A DNA stretch of 64,000 bases from Avena insularis (lineage: Eukaryota > Streptophyta > Magnoliopsida > Poales > Poaceae), in assembly GCA_023614405.1 (NCBI GenBank), contig CM042685.1:189754257-189818256 (forward strand), read 5' to 3'. Under the pieces are notes generated by a model. That model had not been told where the DNA came from, did not search any database, and was given only the letters and a program-made list of their open reading frames with translations. A program made the position numbers and the translations under genes. How positions within the stretch are numbered: the first letter of the stretch is position 1; each line of letters opens with the position of its first letter. Shown in pieces: positions 54,896-64,000 of this stretch.

Positions 54896-55165
54896 AGCGC
54901 TCCCTATGGGAGTAGCCCCCAAGTGTCTGTTCGAGTCGTAGACTCGAACGGAGACTTTAGTTCAAGCATTGTTTCAGTCGTTAAGTCCGCAGGCCTCGAA
55001 AATTTTCGGATGCTTAAATCCATCCTCCCTATGGGAGTAGCCCCCGAGTCCGTAGTGGAGTCGTAGACTCGACGTAGGACTCAGAGAAGTAATTTATCCT
55101 CATTTATGCAGCCGGTGCGCGGCGGCCTCGATAGGAGTAGCCCCCGAGTATTTAGTCGAATCGAA
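54896..55165 (-). repeat. Tandem repeats in Gypsy E 3' region
   Basis: Three imperfect units (starting about 54901, 55025 and 55130) share 'ctccctatgggagtagccccc' and 'gtcgtagactcga' (a near palindrome). On the element strand the core is GGGGGCTACTCC, related to the GGGGGCTAC motif in Gypsy C arrays and polypurine tract. Unit length is about 105-125 bp. Confidence 0.8.
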
Positions 55166-55641
55166 GATTCGAGTGAGTACTCTTAGCTGTGGAGCCGAAT
55201 TTGGTGCTAGTATATCTTTTTATGACGTCAGTGCTGACGATTGATGACCTCAAGCGTCTGCTATGCCAGAGATGACTTGACGGGACGAAGCGTGGGTCCC
55301 ACTTGCTGACTTTGAATTGACTGGTCACGCGCGGCGTGGAGATAATTACGGCGTCTCCTCGATTTCCGCGCGTAGTGGACGGCGTGGTAACGACGGTTCA
55401 TTGTGATGCTGACGCGTGTACGGCCAGATCTACCGTTGGCGTTAGGTCTTCCCGATGGGCCGGTATGCGTGCGTCGTCTTATTGTTATAATCCTTGGGTG
55501 AAATCGTGGTTTGTTTTCACCGCACCAGTTCTTGTGTTCACTGCCTCCTTGTTCTTGAGCGATTCTTGCTGCGCGCTGAGATTTCCTTCCACATTTCCTT
55601 CGTTCTTTCTGCGTGGTCATCGCCACCACCGCCGTAGCGCA

Positions 55642-58600
55642 ATGGGGAAAGCAAAGAAGTCTTCATCTGCGGTTGGGACCAGTGCCGCCGGAGGCAAGAA
55701 GGGCACCGCCGCTGCTCGCGTCACCGATGGTGGCTGGCGGCGATCGAGCAGGAGAGTGATCTCCATAAAGCTTGTGACGGGGCCTCATCCCGCAGATAGG
55801 GAGGCCGTCAAACTCCGACAATGAGGTAATCCCGTCCCCATCCGGTACGGGTTATGTTTCTTGCCTTCGTTGTGCGCGGGTTTTCTTTTCCGGTCCACGA
55901 CTTCCTCCGTGGACTGCTCTTCTTCTATGGGATTCAGCTTCATCATCTATCTCCCAATTCGCTTCTCCACGTTGCGTGCTTTATCACATTTTGCGAGTGT
56001 TGGCTTGGCATTGAGCCACACTTTGGCCTCTTCCGGAAGCTTTATTTCGTGAAGAGGCAATCTGGTTCGGATGGTGTGTATCCATTGGGGGTTTCATCAT
56101 CTCCCTCAGTCCCAATCTGCAGTTCTTTTCCTTTTCCATGTCCGAATCTGTCCAGTACTGGTGGAGGCGATGGTTTTATATCCGCGACTCCGTAGTGCCC
56201 GGGCAAGATTTTGGTCTTGTTCCTTTTGACCCCTCCTAGATGATTGAGCGAAAAAGGTCATGGAAAAACCAAATCTTGGACGGTGAGGTGGAGGAGATAG
56301 AGGCCCTTTACCGTCGGGTGGAGGATCTCCAGCTGATTCCCGGAGAAAGAGGTGAACGGCGTGGACATCATCCGGACTTTTCTTGAGCGTCGGGTGCAGC
56401 CTCTCCAAGCAAGGGCGCATCCGATGTTTCTTTATTCTAGGCGCCGTGATCCGACGAGGGTTTCGGCTAATAAAATGTCCGAGGGGGATCTTGACAGGGC
56501 TCTTCGCGCGCTGCTGAAGTTGAAGGCCGGAAAAGAAATCCCGGGGAAGTCACTAACTCCTCCATTTTCTTCGGCATTGGCCGTACCGCAGGTGTAGATT
56601 TGTGCACGCATTACTTTGTGTGCTGTGTTTTTAGTTCCTTTGTTTGCTAACAAAGTTCCTTATGTTTTTGCAGAGCTTCAAAGTGCCGGGCATGGTGCCA
56701 CCATTGCCCGAAAAGTATCCGAATTCCCCGAATAATGAAGTGGTTGAGTCCGTGTCCGAGCTGCCGTCGGCGCGATCTCCGGCGGAGGATGCCGACGAGT
56801 CGAGTGAGGACCATACGTGCAAGCGTTCACGGAGCTCTAGCGAGTCTTCGGATGCCTCGACTCCTCCGACTCCTAGAAACCCTCTGGGCCTTGAGCATAT
56901 AGTGATGGTCATGGAGGTTCTTCCTCTCCCCTTCACGCCATTCCTGTGCGGGCTGTAGCCCCTTCCGCAAATGGAAGAAGGAAGAAGAAAGAGGAGAAGA
57001 AGGAAGGGAAGGAGGAGAAGAGAGCCCCAAAGCTCCTCTGTCTTCAACTTTGAGCTCGTAAGTTTCTTGTTGTACTTTTATCCTTTTCCTTCATGATTTT
57101 TGCACTGTGTTGATTGGTTCAGATCAGGCATTCCTCCCACGACTCTAGTGATGGTGCGGGAGATGATGGGGAGTCGAACATTGCGTCGCCTCCTCCTCGG
57201 ACGGTGGCGACTTGGTGGCGCTCTAGATCCTCTGTGTGGGAGGTCTGGTGGTTGCGCCTAATTTCAGAGGGGCCGGGGTGTCGCCATCGGAGCATGTAAG
57301 TTTTCCGCTTCTTGTCACGGGGAATCCCCCGAGTGTCTTCATGTGCTGATGTTGTTTTTACTCCTTTGTGTTGGGCGTAGCCCCAAGTCCTTTTCTTACT
57401 GCTATCTCCTTTTTCTGCAGCCTTTTGTACAGGAGGCCAAGCGGCTGGTGGGGGAGCGCCTGGCGCTGGAGGCAAAACTTCGGCAGCTTCAAGGTATCCG
57501 TCTGCCTTTTAATACCTCTCTTGTTTATCCTGGTCCTGTTCTTTGACACTTGCTTGTCTTAAATGTAGAGGAGCATAACGACTCTCTCCGTGAGGTCGAC
57601 TCTCTTAAAAAGAGCCTTGGTCAATCGGAGCAGAAAGCCAAAGCCATGTCGGTCGAAGAGCGCCTTGAGCTAGAGCTTTAAGCCGAAGCGTGAAGCGTCT
57701 GCAGCAGAGGCCGCAGATCGTGGGAGCAGCTGGCCACCGTTCGGCTTTCGTGAAAAGAGGGGTGGCGAAGCTCATACTTGCCAAGGCTATTTCGGGTGAG
57801 TGCTAGTTTTTGTACTTGTTTCTTTTCTGGGTCTTCTTCTATGCCATTCTTCATGCTTTTCTTCGTTTTTGTCTCAGATGCCGCAGGCATCGAGTTCGAC
57901 CACGGTGCTCTGGAGCACGGGAGCGCTCTAGATGATGCCACTATAGCGGTCGAAGACCGCTGCGGCACCGTCGTCAACTCCCTTGCCAAAGCGAAAAAGG
58001 TCCTTGGTCGCTTCTACGGGAGCTTTTCGAAGCGCAGCCTTGATGATGTGGATGCTCTGGCGGAGGCTCTGTCGGCCGGCGCCTCGGTACTGGCGCAAAG
58101 CACAAAGGGCATCGGCGCGTCCGTCGGGTGGCGATGGCCTTGGCGGCCGGAGCGGAGCCGACTTGCCAGATCACTTCTCGGATGCCGGCTGCGGATGGAT
58201 CCGAGGTAGCCTTCTTCCTACTCCGTCATTTGACGATATGGGCCCAAGCTCATTGACTTGCTGTCTGAGTACGCCTTTGTGGCGGGCCAAAAGCTAAGCG
58301 ATCGGCTCTGAGGCGACTCAGTGTCCTGCATCTTAGGCATAGTAGACGTAGGGTAGTTTGTAGTCTACGTTTGTTGTAAATATCTTGAGGAATACCATCC
58401 TTGTGCCATGTAGTGGCCTTATATATTTAATGAATTCCTCCGAGTTGTGCTCGATACTTGGCTGAATGTCATGCCTTCTTTTTCTGCTGCTATAGGTTCC
58501 TTCGGGTGCTGACCCAGTTGACACTTCATCCACAAAGCCATTGCGACCATCGTTGGATGGTTCCTCGCAGCTCGCTTTCCTTCGAGATCGCGTGCGTAGT

Positions 58601-59280
58601 TTGGAGAGGGAATTGCTCGGGTTACGTTTGAAGTCAAAGGCGGATCGTGGTGCAGCGAGAGGAGTACTTGATGGTGGAGGTCGGCTGTCTGTCCGAGCCG
58701 CAATGTAAGTTGATCCTTGTTTGGCTGTAGCTCAGTTCTTCGGATGAGCCTGCTGGCCTTATTCTTGTTTTGTGCGATTGTCGCAGGTGCGAATCTTGCT
58801 CCGAGGGAAGAAAAAGAGCGTGTCGCTGTTCGGGTCAATTGCTTGACTCAACAGGACATGTAGGCCGGCGGCTTCTTCTGGATTGATCGCGATCGCGCCA
58901 TGGTTCTGGCGGCGGTGCAGGATCGTGTTTATCAAGTTTCGGGTGCTCCGCCAGTGCACATCACTTTCCTCGGTCTTTGCCGTCATGTTTTCTTTGGATG
59001 CCGTCTGCGACCCTTGCAGGTCTTCAGCCGAAGTTTGAGTGCCGGCAATGTCAAGGAGCTGGTGCAGCAGTGACTCGTCGCAGGAGTGAAGGCTGCTTTG
59101 TCTCTTGTGAGGGTGCATCGCAGCGTAGATTTGGGCTCTGTGGCGGTGGGCCACCTCTTCGACGGATGGTGGCGAGTGGGACATGCGTCCGCATTCTGGC
59201 TGTAAGGGCGATATGCGAACAGATTGTAGATTTGTTTGAGCAGCGTGCTCGGGTTATTCTTCGAATAGGTAGGACCTGAA
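55642..59280 (+). pseudogene. Gypsy E antisense gene (PF04195-like, multi-exon)
   Basis: A gene runs opposite to pol. From ATG 55642 it reads MGKAKKSSSAVGTSAAGGKK to about 55818, then FLAFVVRGFSFPVHDFLRGL, FYGIQLHHLSPNSLLHVACF and ITFCECWLGIEPHFGLFRKL (55854-56060). This is the core of the 'putative gypsy type transposon' domain (PF04195). Later pieces: RTFLERRVQPLQARAHPMFL (about 56370-56430), an acidic Ser-rich linker (SEDHTCKRSRSSSESSDAST, about 56800-56860), coiled-coil exons (QEAKRLVGERLALEAKLRQL at 57427; EEHNDSLREVDSLKKSLGQS at 57569), a helical domain (EDRCGTVVNSLAKAKKVLGR, 57952) and a tail at 58497-58860. Introns with tgcag or cag acceptors separate them. Frameshifts indicate decay. 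Function unknown. Confidence 0.72.
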
Positions 59281-59759
59281 AATAAGCAGATAGATGTAAA
59301 ATTTGTATATTTTAATTTGGGCGTTTTGTGCCCTTTGTTGTAAAGGTTTGCTTGTTTGTGAGCACGCGATTGCTTTGATTAATCGTGTCCTTTTCGTCTG
59401 CCTAACGTGGTCAACTACTCATGTGTACACGTTTGGTCCTCAGTCGATGAAATCGTGAGGTGGGGGAGCCCTCGAGTGCGTTTGTAGCATGTAATAAAGT
59501 TGCAGAAAAATAGTCAACCGAAGTTTGGGGGCGAGACACTTAGCTTTATTTATATCGTAATGGAGGAGGTACATTGTTTTTGAGTAGCCTTGGCTGAAAG
59601 CCTTATTGAAAGTAAAGGGGTAGGTTGCTATGGGTAGAATCGCCGCATGCGAGATATTCCATGGGTTGGAGTATGCGACTCGGACTCCACGTGCTTGAGG
59701 CGATAGGCGCCACAGGATGACTTCGGTGATGGCGAGGGTCCTTCCATGGTGACTCGAAT
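59281..59759 (-). other. Spacer between antisense gene and pol of Gypsy E
   Basis: A short non-coding gap between the convergent 3' ends of the two transcription units. Only short open stretches lie here. It is the likely site of both poly(A) signals. Confidence 0.45.
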
Positions 59760-62138
59760 TTATTCGATCGCTTTGCTTGAGTCGCAAGACGAGGTCTCCT
59801 TGACGAAGGACCTTGGGCGCAGCCCGGTGTGGTAGTTCGGAGACTTTCTTTGGTACACGCTCATTTCTTTGCTATATCTCGTGCTTCGTCGAGTGTGTCG
59901 ACGGCATCTTCGAGTGCAGTGGATTCGGCTCCCGTATGTGACGACTCGTGGAGCCTGGTGGCGTACTTCGGCTGGTAGCACGGCCTCAGCTCCGTGCACC
60001 ATGAAGAACGGTGTGTAGCCGGTGGAGCTGTTTGGCGTAGTCCGTAAGCTCCACAGGACATACGGTAGCTCTTTCGTCCAGTTTCCAGCTTTTTGCTCAA
60101 GTGAGCTCATGAGGCGCTTCTTGATGCCGGCGCCGATTAGGCCGTTGGCCTTTTCCACTTGCCCGTTTGTTTGCGGGTGTGCCACTGAGGCATACGTGAT
60201 GTTGATTCCGAGGCCTTCGCAGAAGTCCTGGAATTCTTCGAAGATGAAGTTCGATCTGTTGTCGGTGATGATCTTTGTGTACGCGAACCTGTAGACAATG
60301 GATTCGAAGAATTTGACGGCGGTTTTGCCCTTCTGGTTGGTGACTGGCATGGCCTCGATCCATTTGGTGAATTTGTCGACTGCGACCAGGAGGAAGACGT
60401 GTCCCCCTTTCAAGGATTTTGGCAATTTGCCGATCATGTCAAGGCCCCATTGGGCGAAAGGCCAAGCTATAGGTATGGGTCTGAGCTCGGACCCAGGTGC
60501 GTGCGGTTTGTCGGCGAACCGCTGGCATCCGTTACATCTTCGGACGATGTCCTTTGCGTCGCTCATGGCCGTTGGCCAGTAGAATCCTGCTCGTAGAGCT
60601 TTGGCGACAAGGGAGCAGCTGCCTGCATGGTGGCCGCAGATGCCCTCATGGATGTCTTGGAGTATGGCTTTGCCGTCGTCGATGGTGACGCACCGTTGTA
60701 GTACACCCGTGATGCTGCGTTTGTACAGTTCGCCGTTGATGATGGTGAAGGCTTTTGACCGACGGGATATGCGCCGCATCTGTTGGCTGTCGGTAGTTCT
60801 CCGCTTATCGAGGCGGAGGTATGGGCGTGTCCAGGTTTCTTCGACTGCCATGACCTGCATTATGTTGACCATGGCAACTTCAGTATCCAACTTTTCGGGT
60901 CCTTCGTGACCTTCGGGTAGCGTAGCCCCCGAGTGTTCTGCTTCTTCGGATGATCCCTTGGGGCACTTCCGCTTGATGGATGGCACGCAGATCTGTTCGA
61001 GGAACACACCTGGTGGCACCTTTGCGCAAGTGGAGCCAATGTTGGCGAGTCTATCGGCTTCCTCGTTGCTTTCTCTTCCGACGTGTCGAAGCTCGCAGCC
61101 GTCGAATTCTCCTTCGAGTGTGTTGTAGAGCGCGCGGTACGCTATCATGTTTTTGGCGTGTGCATCGCACTCATTCATCGTCTGCTGGACGACGAGGTTG
61201 GAGTCACCATAGATGACCAGGCGCGTTGCGCCGCATATCTTTGCCATCCTCATGCCATGGATGAGGGCTTCGTATTCGGCCTTGTTATTGGAGGCTCTGA
61301 ATTTCATCCGGAGGACGTACTTCATCTTGTCTCCTTGCGGGGAGGTCAGTATGACTCCTGCTCCTGCCCCAGCTTCTCTCTTGGAGCCGTCAAAGTGCAT
61401 CGTCCATGATTGCGACATGTCCGGGGTATCTGGCAGCTGCAGCTCCATCCAATGTACCAGGAAGTCCGGAAGGACTTGAGATTTAATTGCGTGTCGCTTC
61501 TCGTAGACGATGTCCAAGGGTGACAGTTCGATGCCCCACAGGGCCACGCGTTCTGTGGCCTCCGGGTTATTCAGGATGCTGTTCAGGGGTGCTTCGTTGA
61601 CGACCATCACCTGATGCTCCTGGAAGTAGTGGCTCAGCCTTCGAGCCGTCATGAACACGCCGTAGGCTAGCTTATGGTAGTGTGGGTACCGTTGTTTTGT
61701 TGGAGTGAGAACCTCACTGAGGTAGTAAATTGGGCGCTGGACCCCGTGGGTCTTGCCTTCTTCGGGTCGTTCGACCACGAGTACGGTGCTGACCACCTGA
61801 TGTGTGGCTGCTATGTACAGCAGAAGAGGCTCGCGCTCCTTTGGCGTGACCAAAACGGGCGAGGTAGAGAGGAGCCGCTTGAGGCTTTCGAATGCGTCGT
61901 TGGCTTCTGGTGTCCACTCGAACTTATCATTTCTTTGGCGAGCAGCTTGATAGAAACGGTAGGGCCTTCTCGCCCATGCGGTGATAAACACGCTAAGCGC
62001 CGCTACTCGTCTGCGAGCTTTGGACTCCCTTGAGGTTTTTGCTTCTCCATCGTCATGATGGCTCGATTTTCTTGGTTGCCTCGATCCTCGTTGAGAGATG
62101 AAGTATCCGAGCAGTGACCGATGGGGCCTTGAAGGCAT
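59760..62138 (-). pseudogene. Gypsy E RNase H and integrase (long open frame)
   Basis: One open frame of 792 codons. Its first ~70 residues are a scrambled RT connection (frameshifts at 61940-62140), then true sequence: FEWTPEANDAFESLKRLLST, RNase H (MHFDGSKREAGAGAGV, NKAEYEALIHGMRMAK, YGDSNLVVQQTMNE, GRESNEEADRLANIG), the integrase zinc region (HEGICGHHAGSC ... CNGCQRF), and the core GLDMIG, KIITDNRSNFIFEEF, HPQTNGQVEKANG. All three core acidic residues are kept; the usual DNGSNF is DNRSNF. The C-terminal module is frame-shifted (RPRSFVKETSSCDSSKAIE). It is the best preserved Gypsy coding stretch here, but the RT before it is broken. Confidence 0.85.
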
Positions 62139-62770
62139 TTTCGGGTTAAGTTTGATCTGTGGCGATCAAGATTGTCGAATGTCTCGCGGAGATCGCCGAT
62201 AAGTGTTCTTGCCTCCTTGGTTTTATTACTATGTCGCCGACATAGACTTGTGCGTTCGACGATATGGTCCTTGAGGCGTGCTTGCATGCATCGCTGGTAT
62301 GTGGCACTGCGTTCTTTAGCCGAAGGGCATTGTGTTATGTGAGAATACTCCGAACGGTGTGATAAACGCCGTTTTCTCTTGATCTTCGACCTTGAGTCGA
62401 ATCTGGTTATATCCTGAGTAGGCGTCGAGGAAGGAGAGTTTCTCACAACCTGCAGTCGAATCGATGATCTGATCGATCCGAGAAAGAGGGAAGTGGTCCT
62501 TTGGGCAATGTTTATTTAGTGACGTGAAATCCACGCACATCCGCAGGATGTCCGTGTCCTTCTTTGGGACCATGACTGTATTTGCCAGCCACTCGCTTTC
62601 CTTGATTTCCTGGATGAAGTCTGCTGCGAGTAATCTGTTGATTTCTTTGCCGATAGCTTCGGCTCGTGGCTCCGACAGTCTTTGGATGGACTGCTTGACT
62701 GGCTTGGTGTCTGGAAAGACGTTGAGTGCGTGCTCGGCGAATTCCCTGGGAACTTCTGGCATGTCCGCAA
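62139..62770 (-). pseudogene. Gypsy E reverse transcriptase with altered YxDD box
   Basis: The open part (62762-62316) reads EVPREFAEHALNVFPDTKPV, ESEWLANTVMVPKKDTDILR, CVDFTSLNKHCPKDHFPLSR, FLDAYSGYNQIRLK and FITPFGVFSHNTMPFG. The palm is frame-shifted, and its catalytic box (about 62230-62250) is YVGD, with the first Asp of the pair changed to Gly; copy A has YVDD. Several one-base losses in runs of the same base (62280-62330) separate fingers from palm. Confidence 0.82.
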
Positions 62771-63953
62771 GACACCAGGCAAAGATTTCCCAGCGCTCAC
62801 GGAGGAATTCGACGAGCGCGCCTTCCTATGCGGCGCTGAGGTCGTTGGCAATCAGCGTCGTCTTGGAGGCATCCGTCGGATGGACTTGCACTTTCTTGGT
62901 GTTGACGGTGGAGTCGAAGGACATGTCGGGCGCGTTTTGCCTTGTGACTAGGGGTGCCCCGTTGTCCGTTACCTCGCGGAGCCTTACAGGCTCGTCTTGC
63001 ATACCGAAAGACTGGAAGATTTTGTTGAAATCCCTGTCGCATTGGTCCGATCGGGTGAAGCTTCCGTGGATCGTGATGACGCCCTTGGTCCTGGCATCTT
63101 GAGTAGTAGGTATGCGTAGTGTGGGACGGCCAGAAACCTTGCGAATGCTACACGCCCTAGGATGGCGTGGTATTGCGACGATCCACCACCAATTCTAGGC
63201 GCTCACGCGAAAGTTGTCCGGCTTCCCGAAGATGACGTCGAGTCCTATTTTGCCCAGGGGGAATATGCCCTTTCCTGGGACAATGCCGTGGAACGTTGTG
63301 TCTGATTGTTCCAGGCTGCATTGCGGGATCCGCATGGCTGGTAGAGTGCTTGCAAACATTAGATTGATGCCGCTGCCGCCGTCCATGAAGACGCGACTCA
63401 TCTCAAAGCCTCCGATCTGCGCCTCCAACACAGGCGGCATGACACGGGCGAGGATCTGGCAAGGGTGATCCGCGCGAGTGAATGTGATGCAGGACTCCGA
63501 TCCGCTGAGGTACTCAGGGATTGCAGGTGGAGTTGCCACAGCCAAGTTGATTTGTCGGGTGATTTTCTTCTGCACCCTATTTGTGGGGAGTCCCTTCTGG
63601 ATCATATTTAGTGCTCCTTTTGGTGGGGGATATCCGACCCCGGCGTTGTTTTGTGCTGGTGCGACTGGTTGGTTTGGCCCTCCGATAGGCGGCGGTGGAG
63701 GAGCTCCGTGTGCTACTTCACCTGGTGCGGGTGCGTTTCCGAACGCAGGGATTGGGGCTTGTTGCCTCATCTGCACCATGCTTTCGCTGAGTTTCTGGAA
63801 CTCGCGGCAGTCCTTGAGCATGTGGCTGGCTTTCTTTTTGCCATCCTGTTTGTCGATGTAGAAGTGGATGGTGCATGGACCCGAAAGTTTGTCGAATGCT
63901 GAGGGTCCGTTATCATGATCGTGGCGTTGCCGCAGCTGCGTTGGTAAATCCAT
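62771..63953 (-). pseudogene. Gypsy E gag C-terminus and protease
   Basis: An open frame of 252 codons (63953-63195) holds the gag end: GPCTIHFYIDKQDGKKKASH (zinc-binding-like with the following KDC), a Pro-rich region (HGAPPPPPIGGPNQPVAPAQ), QKKITRQINLAVATPPAIPE, then the protease-like MSRVFMDGGSGINLMF. The linker to RT (63195-62771), with SFTRSDQCDRDFNKIF-type sequence, is frame-shifted. The upstream gag continues beyond the window. DGGS in place of D(S/T)G is shared with copy A. Confidence 0.82.
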
Positions 63954-64000
63954 TGTCGCGGAAGTTTCCGCGCGGTATCCTCATTCTTGCGGCTGTTGTC

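Larger units (their letters stand above)
53868..64000 (-). mobile_element. Ty3/Gypsy element E, 3' part (same family as A)
   Basis: In minus orientation it shows the C-terminal part of gag, protease, RT, RNase H, integrase, then a 5.4-kb 3' region with an antisense gene, tandem repeats and the 3' LTR (53868-54360). Gag start and 5' LTR lie beyond 64000. LTR and pol match element A. Together A and E display the full plan of the family. Lesions include an altered RT box and many single-base deletions. Left flank is 'ggtgg'; its partner is off the window. Confidence 0.88.

Noticed and set aside
1..64000. One single A/E element split by everything between
   Set aside because: A contains the 5' end at its right and E the 3' end at its left in the same orientation; an insertion-split element would show the reverse, and both cover the same pol region.
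1..64000. tRNA, rRNA or other structural RNA genes
   Set aside because: None was recognised by eye; the tRNA-complementary stretches found are primer binding sites of the retroelements.

Overview
The window is nuclear DNA of a grass, most likely from the Pooideae (wheat, barley, oat or ryegrass relatives). The evidence is nested LTR retrotransposons with Angela/BARE-like Copia ends, Stowaway-type miniature elements, a PIF/Harbinger transposase relic, and one intron-rich plant gene whose exons read as an A-type cyclin. Nothing prokaryotic, organellar or viral was seen. About 90% of the window is transposable elements; the only intact host gene is the cyclin.

Layout. (1) 1-7509: 5' part of Ty3/Gypsy element A (minus strand, Tat-like), with its 5' LTR at 7011-7509, split by an Angela-like solo LTR at 1830-3554. 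(2) 7510-12141: an LTR-like fragment, then Gypsy remnant B, with a spliced gene in antisense to pol (8150-10253) and an integrase end on the minus strand (11622-12141). (3) 12142-33545: Gypsy element C (plus strand) in an LTR-internal-LTR-internal-LTR arrangement. The first internal region is long (gag to antisense gene). The second (C') lacks gag to RT and carries another solo LTR (27332-28690) and a Stowaway MITE (29320-29443). (4) 33546-43466: a PIF/Harbinger transposase pseudogene split by an almost complete Copia element D (34088-42396, 5-bp target duplication CTAAG). (5) 43467-47640: spacer, a 1.95-kb terminal-inverted-repeat transposon with a Myb/SANT-like pseudogene, and a second Stowaway MITE. 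(6) 48092-51415: an A1-type cyclin gene on the minus strand, ten exons, about 511 residues, no visible lesion. (7) 51416-53867: its upstream region and unassigned repeats. (8) 53868-64000: 3' part of Gypsy element E, same family and orientation as A, with 3' LTR, tandem repeats, antisense gene and pol.

The Gypsy elements share a plan: gag appears to start inside the end of the LTR and read through the primer binding site; pol follows; then a long 3' region holds a multi-exon antisense gene of the 'putative gypsy type transposon' family (PF04195) and repeats that copy a polypurine-tract-like motif. Most coding regions carry stops, frameshifts or changed catalytic residues, so these copies look dead. 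Family names are from pattern memory, and no alignment or search was run.
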